Assembly (NCBI RefSeq): GCF_030272615.1
Contig: NC_081406.1
Span: 213,008,997 to 213,072,996, forward strand
DNA: 64,000 bases
Origin: Cryptomeria japonica
Taxonomy: Eukaryota; Streptophyta; Pinopsida; Cupressales; Cupressaceae
Direction of reading: 5' to 3'
Both the position numbers and the translations under genes were made by a program. Below are positions 12,765 through 24,058 of the stretch, one piece after another (the first letter of the stretch is position 1; the number at the start of each line of letters is the position of its first letter). The notes under the pieces are model-generated. The model saw only the letters and a program-made list of their open reading frames with translations, did not search any database and was not told the DNA's origin.

Positions 12765-13745
12765 TGTTAGGTCCCGGAGACAACTAAGAGGGGGGGGTAA
12801 ATTAGTTGTCTAATAAATTCAAATCAAAAACCATTTAACCAACTTAATGCTTAATACTGGTAAACTAGTTAAGTATGCCAGTAGACAATGTTAATAGTAA
12901 ATTGCTATACTGGTAATGATTAATGCATGAAACACAAACATAAAGTCATCCACAACATATAACACCAATATTTGTACGTGGAAACCCTGTAAGGGGAAAA
13001 ACCATGGTGGGAAACCTTACCCACAATCAGATGATACTACTGCAGATAGTAAGTGTACATAAATGGGGTCTGCAGATGCAGAAAGACCAACAGCCTAGAG
13101 CTCACTACTCAATCACAAAATGGGAGTCACACTGACTATAGTTGGATGGTTAAATCCAATAAGAATGTACTGCACAAAATAACATCTTCATATGCTGGAT
13201 TCAATATCGGTGTAATGCTGATGTACTTCTACAAAAACCTAGCTTCACCTTCAAATGATGTCTTCATGTATACCTCTGCTTAATCTCGCATATACCTTCT
13301 CACAATCCTTTTTCTCACATTCCTCATTCGATCTTACAAATAAGATCTTACATTTATACCATAACCTAAGACCAATTTTAATAGGTCAGCTCTACAAGAT
13401 ATTACAATAAAAACATTTTACAAACAATATAATATCCGATGCAATAACCAATTGAACATGTCAGCTTAATGCATTTACAACAATAATAAATCATCTCCAT
13501 AGCATGCCATGCTGATCTGGAAAAGATAAACCTGCCGGTATAACCCTAGGTAACCCTGGACCTATTTGTCGGTAAAAGCAAATAGGTAAATATGAATATA
13601 CCAATGATTAATTCTTCAAAACAAAGTGTCCACATGATGGACTGCAATAGTTACTTGCTTGCTGGTGAATGCTGCTAGATCTCCAAAGTGCTAGTGTTTT
13701 AGTAGGTGTTGACATCAATGACAAAACCATACCAAAATACCAACA
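12765..13745 (-). repeat. 5' LTR of copia element A
   Basis: 981 bp, TG/CA ends. It lacks about 100 bp present in the partner LTR: the junction near 13637 joins ACATGATG directly to ACTGCAATAG. Its end hairpin, arms at 12778-12787 and 12802-12811, is perfectly paired (AGACAACTAA/TTAGTTGTCT). Confidence 0.93.
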
Positions 13746-14651
13746 CTGGAAACATCTAAATTTGTTGGGTGTCTATGATAAGAGCCTTCACATCAAGGTG
13801 AAATTGCCTCACATACCTCGACTTCGTTTATTTGAATGCCACAGGGAGGTTCCCATCATTTCTTTGTCTGTTTTGAGGGAATTTTTTTATTGTATAGTCT
13901 AGGTCCATGCATAACCTATCCAAGGATATGAACGAAAAAAAGGGTCATTATGGACAAGATAATTAATATTGCACATGAAAAGCAAGGAACTCTAATTTGC
14001 TTGTTGTGGTTGTAAAACACTCAATGATGAAAATTAAACTTTTCAAATCCAGTGACTAGGTTTAGGTCGCATTTTGCATCTCATTTTGCATTTCATTCTG
14101 CATCTCGTGAATTTAGAGTGATTTCGGTATGGTAACAATGATTTCCTTATTTTCTGCATGAGTGCTAGAAGCTTCATCATTTCTTAGCTAAGTGGTCTCT
14201 TTTTATCATTTCTCCGATTGAGTACTTATGTTTTGAGATTTTAGCTAGATACATAAGCATCTTATATAGATTCATACATGTCACTTTCATTATTTGCATT
14301 CATCTTATTGCATCAAAAAATGAAAAATTTTCATTACTCATTACTCATTCACATTCATTTATTTACATATGAAAAAGAAACAAAAATAGACATCCATAAT
14401 CATTTGCATTACATACATTCATACTAAATCAGAAATGCATACATGTAGAATAAAGCATATAGAAAGCATCTTAAAAATTGAATCAACACAAGTATAATGA
14501 AGTCAAATTGGATCTTGTATATATATCGTATCAAGTCTAAGAGTACAAAATGATGTCCAATGACATGTACAAACTCCCATCGGAGCAAGAATCCTATGGC
14601 TACAAAAAATGGGTGTATCTACAAAAAATATCCGAGCTACCAAAATAATAT
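13746..14651 (+). other. gypsy 3' region, no gene seen
   Basis: This continues the gypsy element after the target duplication of A. It is AT-rich, with short repeats of GCATTTTGCATCTCATT type (14087-14115) and CATT-rich text (14285-14420). I see no convincing coding frame. The PMD tail begins at its right edge. Confidence 0.5.
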
Positions 14652-14799
14652 CTAGCTTTGGGCCTCTCCCTCATCGCCTGGTGGAGGAGGTGGAGCTTGA
14701 TGACCGGGATCCTGACGAGGTGCCTGAGCTCCCTCTGAACATGCCATATACTGCGAGTAGGGTATAACCTGTTGCGCAACTCGAACTGCGACACTATAT
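14652..14799 (-). pseudogene. C-terminal tail of the antisense PMD ORF
   Basis: On the minus strand an open frame reads through a Gln/Pro-rich end (APRQDPGHQAPPPPPGDEGE) and stops with TAG at 14652-14654. It is the other side of the CACTA insertion. The main PMD ORF stops at the right end of that transposon (28857), and the flanks share the duplicated TAT. The tail is therefore read as the displaced 3' end of the PMD ORF. That the frame is unbroken across the joint is inferred, not proven. Confidence 0.6.
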
Positions 14800-15260
14800 C
14801 ACTAGTACATTTGGAGTTGATTTTCGACGGTCGTTTGTCAGATTTGCGACTAATTTTCATCGGAGTACCGACAAAATCAACCGTCGAAAACTTAGCGTTG
14901 GATTGGTTGACAATGCCATGCCCATCGGAAATACAACAATCCAATGGACTTTGTCGATGGTCAAATAAGTCATCGGAATCAGTAGATTTCATCACAAAGC
15001 TGATGGTGATTTGGAACTTCGCACCGACGGTGATGCTGTTTATCTGACACTTGTGTCGTGGGTCCATTCGGAGACATCGACGACCATCCGGCTATGAAGT
15101 GTCATTGTACGTACAACATCCTTGTCGGATGTTTGTGTGGTTTGTGTCAAAAGTGCGACAACTCCAAAAAATTTCATCAATGAGAACGTTGTATGTTTGT
15201 CGATTATATCGTCGGTTGAAAGCTTGGTATTCGTCGTAATTCTGACGATGATAATTTTTA
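14800..15260. repeat. left terminal and subterminal region of the CACTA element
   Basis: The terminal inverted repeat at 14800-14814 is followed by many direct and inverted copies of a CGACGGT/ATCGGAGT/CCGTCGAAAA type motif (14838, 14862, 14880, 14930, 14975, 15020, 15075, 15128, 15210 and 15230). In this superfamily such arrays bind the element's own regulatory protein. The ORFs predicted here are products of the repeat and not genes. Confidence 0.75.
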
Positions 15261-15388
15261 TCAAAAAATAATAATTATTATCCAGTCATTGATATGTACA
15301 GTGAATGATATTCTATCCCCACCACCTACTAGTAGGGGCATAGGTTTGAGGCTAATATGAGGTGCATGGTTTCAAGCTAATATGATCA

Positions 15389-15842
15389 GGTGCACCATTG
15401 TTGAGATGGTCCAACTCCCTAGTCTCAATCTATGACTAAGCTCATGCCATATCTAAATCAAAAACATCTCAAATACATCGTCGGTGGAAAGCTGCAAAAT
15501 GCCATTTTCATACATAAGCAAGACATACACAATTGGGCACAATCACCAAGAGAACAGTAAAAAGTGTGTTTGAGATCACTGTCCTAATTGTGGTGTGGTC
15601 ACGAAGAGATCACCATAAATTTGTCAACCTCTTTGTGACCACACCACAATTAGGACAATGATCTCAAACACACTTTGTTCTCTTGGTGATTGTGCCCAAT
15701 TGTGTATGTCTTACTTATGTATGAAAATGGCATTTTGCATCTTTCCACCGATGATGTATTTGAGATGTCTTTGATTTAGATATGGCATGAGCTTAGTTGT
15801 AGAGTGAGACTAGGGAGTTGGACCATCTCAACCATGGTGCGC
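15389..15842. repeat. large foldback (inverted repeat), arms of about 215-220 bp
   Basis: The left arm 15389-15608 and right arm 15629-15842 are reverse complements with few mismatches and a loop of only about 20 bases. Outer pairing is GGTGCACCATTGTTGAG against CTCAACCATGGTGCGCC, and inner pairing is TGGTGTGGTCACGAAGAG against CTCTTTGTGACCACACCA. The right arm and its right flank recur as a single copy at 21280-21517. It may be a foldback element or a precursor of small RNAs. No coding frame is present. Confidence 0.9.
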
Positions 15843-18289
15843 CTGCATATGTATATAGTTTTGTGTATTCATTAAAGATTTTCATTTAATTTTGAGCATT
15901 TTGGTTAGCAAATCAGGGGTGCACTTTACATTCTTGTTGTTATCCAATTCACTTACTTTAGCTCTATTTCTTTCTTTAGATTTGGGGTCTAGAGCTCCTC
16001 CCTAAGCAGAGATTGTTGGTTTTGTCTCCCCTGCTTTGGTTGGAGAGTTTCTTGCTATCTTTGGTAGTTAGACCACATAGTTCAGCTTTTCTTAGATTCA
16101 TTAAGCTTTTTATTTGTTGTGTAGTGTCTTTCTTGATATGCTTGATTAGGATAGTGTTTAATCTTTGATTTGCTAACCCTAATGGCTAACATTTGTTTCT
16201 TGTGATTCTCTTTGTGTGTGTAGCAATCAAATAGGTTTCTCTAACTATCCTTGTTTTTGCAGAGCATCATATACATATACATATTATGTATATATCTATA
16301 TATCTACATATACATATATGACCAAATCCTATATATCATTTGGTTTGATTTTATTATTGGTTGTTTTCACATATGATATTATTATAATACCTAATGTTAT
16401 GTCCCTATTTATTTTTGTTATCCAATTTTCATTTATATGTCAATTGCATTTAATAGGGTTTTTTTTATTGTTAGCATCTTCATGCTTTGAGTCTAAATTT
16501 TAATATGCTGAAGCTTATTCCAGTCTTTTCTAAGGTCCTAGGTCCTTGTTGTTTTGGAAATCTCATTAAAAGGCTCCAAAAGGTTTCAAATGTACCTTAT
16601 AAATGAAAAGAAGGGCCATATTCTTATGATTATATTGTAAAACCTTTAGAAAAGAAGTACATTCATGTGACTTCATGAAAGAAATATTTTTTTCCAAAAG
16701 AAAATACTTTGGAGGGAAGGTCATTCAATTCTTCAAATGCATGTTCTACATGTGACCAATGATTAACTTGAGTCTAAAGGAGTCAAAATCGGGTTTGACA
16801 TAGCTGGGCTTGGGTTTTGATGCAAATACCCTATTAGGGAGAGGGACTAGTAGTTGTGAGGGGTAACTTTGTCAACATGTAGCCATCATGTGGAATATCA
16901 TAAGACCTCCAATTTTTCTAGAAATGTAAAATAGACATTTAACTATCTAAAAATTAAGGTTTGAAGGCATGACTTTGTTACCAATTTTTTGACTTCAAGA
17001 GATAAAAAATAGAATTATTATATACCTCATGTCTTATCATGAATTTAGGAAAGTTTAGAGAAAGGATTTATTGAATACCTTGAAGGTGTCTATAAGGTTG
17101 AGCTTATTTAAAAGGATGAGATTTCACAATGCAAGGTTTGGAGGGAAAATAATTCACTTAAAAAGGCATTTTAATTCAAAAGATGTAAAGACAAATAAAA
17201 TTCTTTATTTATTTACAAAAGTTTTCTAAAGGCCTCCTTCCATGTGGTTACCAAGAAAATCAATTTCATGCATAGCTTGGAGGGAAATAGAAAGCTAAAA
17301 GTATAAGATTTCATGTGATTTTAGGGTTTGCATTCTGTTTCAAATGAAAAGAACCATTTATAGCCAGTTTTAAGAAGTTATGCTAGGGTTATGTTGGGTC
17401 TCAAATCAACAGATTGGATAGGTTCTAAGGAAATGCCAACTCCTATGATCAAACCCTCCAATTGACTTGGCCAACTTATAGAGTGAACCTATTTGGTTAC
17501 TAACTCTCTCACTTTAGGCTCTGTAGGACCTAGGTGGGTATACCTACTCACTAGTTGTTCCTTCAACTAATGCTTTTTATAGAAGATTTAGTGTCTTGAT
17601 CTAACTTCCCCCTATCTCAGAATGGCATCAGTTCCTAGAATGGAGATATAGTAGATGAGTTCAAGATTGTTGTTGTAGAAGCTATTCGATCTTGATGCTT
17701 GAAATTTATATATACACTATTGCTAATTTACCCTAGAATTCCTACTCAACTACTCCTATTATTCTTTATGTGAAAGTATGAATTGATGGGTTGTGTTTTA
17801 TCGATGACCAATGCCTTTCTTTGTTGTTTGGGCTATAGAGTCTTTATATTTCTTTAGGACTTATTGTGTAAACTTATGAGACAATTTTTAAACCCACCCC
17901 CTCTCGATGAGTCTGTCAATTACTGTTTCTTATGAGCTCTACTTCGATGTCTTTATTGTAAATTGCTTGAATGAATTTAACTCTAACCTTAAGAGACCAT
18001 CCAAGGAAGAAATACGAGGAACAATTACAATTCGCAAGTAAATATTTTATTCAAATCTACAATATGAAACACAAAGTTTTACAAGAGGAGCACAAGTAAC
18101 CTTATATCCTTTAGATAATATCACAAGCAACTACCTGCAAAAAAATGCAGTAATCCGCAACACATATGTAAAGGAAAAACAATTGATTATATTATATATA
18201 TTCACCAAAATAGTACAGTGGTAAGCCTGAGGTTTTTAATCTACTCCTTTCCTTTAAATTTGCTCCATATTACAAAAGCTCCCTCCTTT
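15843..18289. other. CACTA interior, no gene seen
   Basis: AT-rich non-coding sequence. A TATA/CATATA microsatellite-like run lies at 16268-16320. The reading frame at 16216-16503 is low-complexity, matches no family I know and is left out. Some text near 16000-16200 looks like transcribed plant sequence, but I cannot assign it. Confidence 0.5.
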
Positions 18290-19250
18290 ATATGAGAGTA
18301 TACATGATCACCAAGCGTCGTGGCTTTTCAACATATAACCGTCAACTAACACTTTTGTTTCAAACATTACTTCGACTAGGTATTTTCTCCCTTCAACAAA
18401 ATGTTGTATTCAGTCACTGTGGATGTCTCCTCATCGATACCTATCTGATATCCATCGGGTTTTTATGTCGAAGAAACCTTGGGCTTCGGTGACCTCCTTT
18501 ATTTTTCCACCAAAATACCTCTTCCATCGATATCACTATGCCCCATCGATAATGGATCTATTGTCTCACCAAAGTCTTTCTTTATCCTCTCTTGTCGTCT
18601 TCCACCAATAAAGTTATATCAGTGAAACAACGCATATCGAAGACATGCCTTTTATCCTCCTCGAAACTTATTTCCTCATCAATATATATTTGATGTCCAT
18701 CGAGTTTCATGTCGAAGAAACCTTGGGCTTCGGTAACTTCCTTTATCCTTCCATCAAAACACTTTTTCTATCGAGATCACTACACTCCTTCGATGAATGG
18801 GTCTATTGTTTCATCGAGGCCATCTTTCTTTTGATGATTTGCTTCCACTATCATCTTTCATCGATGAGCTCATTAGTAATCTTCCTTGATAAAGTTGCAT
18901 CGATAAAACCACACATATCGGTAACATGCCTTTTAGCGATGTAGCTTCCTACTGTTTGATTTATATCATTCTTTCAATAAGAATGCTTCTTTTGGTAAGT
19001 TTCCTTCATGTTGCGCTGATGGTCTTATTTCCTCGAAAGCCTTTTCCCGTCGATGAAAACTGTCTCTGCTTTCTTCGATATCCTCTTTCAGTGGAATCAT
19101 TTCTTTCGATGAGTCCCTTTTAGAGTTCATTAGTGTTACCTTTCCTTCGATACCCTTTTTATATCGATGAGACATCGTTGGGTCTCATCGATACTATTTG
19201 AATTTTGGATATTTTGATAGAATGCTATTAGGCTTGTTCGATAACTTATG
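18290..19250. repeat. TCGATG-rich cluster with two tandem 245-bp units
   Basis: About twenty TCGATG, ATCGAG or TTCGATG motifs occur in 950 bp. Two degenerate copies of one unit start near 18429 and 18674 (CCTCATCRATAYMTATYTGAT, then ATGTCGAAGAAACCTTGGG in both). The cluster ends with a perfect 12-bp hairpin, TATCGATGAGAC at 19162-19173 and GTCTCATCGATA at 19182-19193. Short ORFs over it on both strands are by-products. Confidence 0.75.
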
Positions 19251-21279
19251 GGTTATTACGGTATCAATGAAAATGATGATTTCTTCCAAAGATAGATGGC
19301 TTCTATGATTTAATCTCTCAAATCAAGATATTTTACTTAATTCAGACTTGATGCTCAACAGGTTCCACAAGCTACACCTTCAGTTTATGTCCTAGTACAT
19401 CACCACAAGGAGGAAGGTTTATAAGAAAAGGACTGCATGCAACAGTTAAAGGGTTACTTCAAAGTTTGAATGAGAGGTTTGCCTCTTTGATGAAGGAGTT
19501 TCATAAAAATATGAAGAGAATCTGTAAGGACATTTACAAAGCACCTCATGCCAACACCATGCAAACCACATGCAGAGTTTAGGCGTGATAGAAGTTAGCA
19601 TCAAAGCTTTTGGAGAGAAATTGTCATAGTCATAACAGTAGATATCCACATTTGGAGGTAGGGTTTTCAAAACCCTATTTTAGAATTTTTAGTATCTTAT
19701 TGTTTAAATCATGCATTGGATATGCCTACAGTAATGATTTAAGAAAAAGTTGGGTTAAAGGAGAAATCTGATTATCTATAAAAAATAATATAGTTTCAGC
19801 ATTGTGTTATGACAACATCTATAAGTTTGTCAATGCTTTCTTGCTCACCATAAGGGTTCCACATATTATTTAAAAGGGTTGATTGTCTTGCTAGATTTTC
19901 TTTTTCCTTGAAGTGAGAAGATCCCTAGGTCTCTTTTGTTCCCTAGGATAGCTTAGAAAGTACAGTCATGCAAAAGTCATTTAGTGAAATCATCGAGAGT
20001 TTTTAATCCCAAAACAAATCTCAATCATAAATAGAAAAGGTGCAATAGTAGGATTGACACAAACCAAATAAAGATCAAGTATGGGAAGCAGCGAGCAAGG
20101 TATTTTACATATAGGGTAATAAAAGTAATGAATAGTGGCCCAAAATTATTCAAAAGGTCAAGAAATAGAGCAAGCTTGAGAGTCAAATTCAAAAGACAAA
20201 GACATCATATGATCATTGAGTAGTGATCTGAAATGCAAATTATAGCAAGGTATTTTGACTATAAGATAGAAACCATCCTAGGAATCTCCAATATATCAAA
20301 AGTTGAGAAAGTAGCAAGCTTACTGTACAAAGACAGTGATCATAATAAAGTTGCAGTCAAGTTCAAAGCATTGATTTGTGGGAACAAAGGGTTTCATATG
20401 GGGATAGAGAAGTCTCATGAAATATCATGATAGTTATAATCATAATCTAAAGAGTAGTCAAATCTTCAAGATAGATTGGTGATAGTGCAGTCATTCATTA
20501 ATTGTTTTGGACATTTCAAGCTATGTTTTCCTAATAGATGGTCAAGTATAGAACAACAACACTCAGAAAATACAGTCTAGAGAGATTGCAGCCTACAGTA
20601 AAGCTAGTAGGTAGTCATACCTAGTACCATATAAAATGACAGTAATCAAGTCTACTGAGTGAAAAAGAGCAAGGTATAAGTTTCTAAAAGGTCTTTTCAA
20701 ACCTTAACAACAAATAACACGTTATTGTTGCAGCATTGTCAAAACTTGACAAGAACAACACCTTATAACCTCAACAGGCATAGCAGTCGTAGGGCAACTC
20801 ATGCCAAATGTGCAACTCAGTGCAATAAATAATCTTAGTTTGTAGCCCTATAGCATCATAATGCAGTCCTTGACCAAGTATGCATACAAGAAACATCTAG
20901 TTCTATTAAGGCACAAGCATCAAAGTCAGAGGTTATGACAACTAGTCAAAACAATCAAGTACAAAAAGGTTAGTCTCAGTCACTAGAACACAATTTGCAA
21001 CATGCATTAGGAGTTTTCCTCCTTACAAATAGTGCAACATTAAAAAGGTATTATCAAAGCTACAACCACAATTCAAATAGGAAGCTTACAAAGATAGGAC
21101 AAAGCTAGGTACAATCATAAGTCAAGGCAAATACATGGTTGAAACACAATCCAAAATAGTGAAGAAGTGCAACAAATGACATGAGAAGTCTAAAGAAGTA
21201 TTATAGCAATCATGAGTCAAGGATTAATGAAGAGATTTTTTGCATCCATGATACAATCCTTAAAAGCATCCATGATACA
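19251..21279. other. CACTA interior, no gene seen
   Basis: About 2 kb without a convincing reading frame, with short CA- and AG-rich text. No known family is recognised. It may be intron or spacer of the degraded transposon genes. Confidence 0.45.
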
Positions 21280-21517
21280 ATCTCAAACACACTTTTTACC
21301 ATTCTCTTGGTGATTGTGCCCAATTGTGTATGTCTTGCTTATGTATGAAAATGGCATTTTGCAGCTTTCCACTGATGATGTTTTTGAGATGTCTTTGATT
21401 TAGATATGGCATGAGCTTAGTCGTAGAGTGAGACTAGGGAGTTGGACCATCTCAACCATGGTGCGCCTGCATATGTATATAGTTTTGTGTATTCATTAAA
21501 GATTTTCATTTAATTTT
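21280..21517. repeat. single-arm copy of the foldback at 15661-15893
   Basis: It runs in the same orientation as 15661-15893, from ATCTCAAACACACTTT through TTTTCATTTAATTTT, with few differences. It covers the right arm of the foldback plus about 50 bases beyond it, so the duplicated unit is not just the hairpin. Confidence 0.9.
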
Positions 21518-21533
21518 AATCAACTAAAGAGAA

Positions 21534-21623
21534 ATATTCATGACTTACAAGTAATAAAAAAACTTACAAGGATGAGGCATATTCATTACTTACAAGTAAT
21601 AAAAAAACTTACAAGGATGAGGC
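21534..21623. repeat. 45-bp tandem duplication, two copies
   Basis: Copies at 21534-21578 and 21579-21623 differ at one base (ATTCATGACTT against ATTCATTACTT). A third partial start follows. Confidence 0.95.
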
Positions 21624-21954
21624 ATATTCATAACTTTTGCAGTCCTACCTTGGATATCAACACTAGAAGCAACTCATATTGTTCGTGTACATACAAGACA
21701 ATATGAGAGTTCACTATACCCAACAACTTGTGGTGTTGTTATTCGTGTTGGATCTGTTGGACCCTGCAACTAAGATTCAATATACATTATTCAATAAGAT
21801 TAACTGTGCAACATAATGAAATATTGAAAAGTGTGTTATCTTGTTGAGTTTTTTTTGGTTTTGAGAATAATTTAATATTCTCTACTTAACAAGGCCAACC
21901 ACGTGAAGGTGGAAGCTCATTTGGCCCCTCCCCCCCCCTAACATCACTCTAAAT

Positions 21955-22140
21955 TCCTCGTTAACATCTTATAACATTCATTCATTCATTCTTTCTACCA
22001 TTAATAAAATATAGCATTCATTCATTAATATCACATAACGCTCATTAACACATAACATTGATTAACATTAATTAACATGCAACATTCATCAATATTAATT
22101 AACACATATCATCCATAACCATTAATTAGCACATAATTAC
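21955..22140. repeat. degenerate CATT/ATTAAC simple repeat
   Basis: Iterated ATTCATTCATT and ATTAACACATAACATT units, AT-rich and without coding capacity. Confidence 0.75.
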
Positions 22141-22439
22141 ATTCACTAACATATAAAAATTAGTCATTATCAAATAAATTAGATTACAATCATTTCTTTC
22201 TTTGTTTTTCTTTGAAGCTATGAAAAGACTAAGTGGAACATCGGTTTCTTCATCATTTCCCCCCTCTGTAGATGTTCTGCCAACTGCTCATGATCTCGAT
22301 GTATGCCTAGTCCTATACTAAGGACGAGGACACTAAAGCGAAGGGGGGTCCTCTGCAATAACAAAGAAATGGGTTAAATTCAAAAAAAATAAATTATTGT
22401 TACAAGTATTTCATTAATTTAGAGAACATAATTGTTGTG

Positions 22440-23691
22440 CTCTTTACCTGATGGGGCCACATCATTTTGTGTAGCCTCAACGTCAACATGTTGAACACCC
22501 TCTAGATAATCTAGAGTTGAAATACTAAAGGTTACATTAATGCTGAACACCAATTACAATTATATTTGTTTAAAGCAATAACAATGGTCCTCTTTACCTG
22601 AGTGGGGAACATCATGTTCTTGATGTTGTGTACCCAGATCATGCTCCACTTGCTCACCACCGACTATAGCGAATAATGGGAATATAGCAAAGAACCTTGT
22701 GAGGAACCCTTTTTGTTATTTGATCTGTTTGATATCTACTGATATGACATTCAGAGCATTTAGTTTGAAATTCATGTTGTTTGTAATATATAATATGATC
22801 ATTGGGACAAGCATCTATTGCTTGATACTCCATTCCAATATCTTTCATAACGGCAGATAATTCTCAGTATGAGCGAGATAGAATTTTGATGGTGGTAACA
22901 AAAACTCACCTATCAATCTACAACAAAAAAATATAATTTGTTATAATAAAGAATATTAATGGTACAAAACGATTCAAAATTTATTGTGACATATATGACA
23001 TACCTTAACATACATGACATTGTTATGTTGGATAAACCATTCATAACCTTCAAGTTCACCAACAACAATACATCGGAGAGAAGAGTTGCTGCAAGCCTTC
23101 GTAAAGGGCCTCAGATGCCTTCTCAAGTAGAGGGACATCATGAACAACATCAAGGTCATCTTCATCATCATGATCAGCTGTGTGAGTACTAAATTAGTCA
23201 TAGATCAATGTATTTGTACCATCATCTTCAATTGTGTTTTCTGGCTCATGATCGTCATCTTCCATGGGATCATTATCTTCAGCTTCGATATTCACACCTC
23301 CATGTTTGTCCACTTTGAAAACCATATTCTTAGGGTTGTGTTGATCCATACCATGTGCTCTAAGGTGCTCAACCTATATAAAATTGATAAACATAAATAA
23401 ACCATGATCATGATCTCATCATCATGTGATTTATTATGTATATAAATTGTCAAAATGATATAATGAAAAACTTACCAATGGATGATAATCATGTCCACCT
23501 TCAATGTGACCATGTAGCCTACAATGTTTCTTCGTTGTTTTGATTAGAAGTCTTCTAGTCTTTAAACCCTTATAAATTTTGCATGGACAATAACATTTTC
23601 CATCACCTTTTCTTTTCAAGTTAGACCACAATCTAGCAATTGTCTCCTTATTTTGTTGTTCGTTGATATTGTCTGACATGGTCTTTCTTCA
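22440..23691 (-). pseudogene. TNP2-type CACTA transposase, N-terminal exons only
   Basis: On the minus strand, 23679-23434 encodes a Cys/His segment (CYCPCKIYKGLKTRRLL...HCRLHGHIEGGHDYHPLV) like the transposase-associated domain at the start of En/Spm TNP2 proteins. Between 23400 and 22950 frames read an acidic linker and EALYEG..CSNSSL..LVNLKVMNGLSN, similar to the conserved TNP2 stretch before the catalytic region. Then 22848-22654 reads GMEYQAIDACPNDHIIYY and KCSECHISRYQ...VPHKVLCYIPII, a clear TNP2 signature. Putative splice donors (CAG/GTAAAGAG) lie near 22450 and 22598. Stops and frameshifts separate the pieces, and the DDE core that should follow is absent. Confidence 0.75.
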
Positions 23692-24058
23692 CAGGCAAGA
23701 AAATAGAAATTATCATCATTGAACAAAGTATATTATTGAATTTAGATTTCTAGTTTGCTTATGGTACATCACACAACATGGAAAATAAGAAATACTCAAT
23801 AAATAACAGGATTCATTGATCTAGTATTATCACAATCTGCACTTGGCCTTCAATATTTTCTCCTCCTAACACTGTTTATCCATTACCTATCAAGTACAGA
23901 ACTCTAAAACATGTGGCTATTAAAATACATAAGACATCATTATAGCATCTTATAATCATCTGTTATAAAACCAAAGCACTTGGGAGTGATTCTTTTATTT
24001 GTCATAGTCCAGGAAAACAGTGTCTACTGGAGCCTTGAGTAACTGACTAGAAAGATTT

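Larger units (their letters stand above)
7170..13745 (-). mobile_element. copia element A, full length, inserted in gypsy DNA
   Basis: LTRs lie at 7170-8252 and 12765-13745, both bounded by TG/CA, and a 5-bp target duplication CTGGA flanks the element (7165-7169 and 13746-13750). The primer-binding site, complementary to the 3' end of initiator methionine tRNA, is at 12751-12762, and the polypurine tract is at about 8253-8264. It reads on the minus strand. Gag-pol is present but broken by stops and a frameshift. Element B (45150-51838) is the same family in the opposite orientation. Confidence 0.95.

Noticed and set aside
14600-15067. 155-codon minus-strand frame across the left CACTA end
   Set aside because: It joins the CACTA subterminal repeats to the PMD tail in a different frame; the tail's true frame stops at 14652. 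It is not one gene.
16216-16503. 95-codon frame with a hydrophobic, Tyr/Ile/Phe-rich product
   Set aside because: It starts in a TATA/CATA microsatellite and has biased composition and no relatives I know; it is a chance frame.
21534-21623. Two-copy tandem repeat as a CRISPR-like or satellite array
   Set aside because: Only two 45-bp copies without spacers in plant DNA; a simple local duplication.
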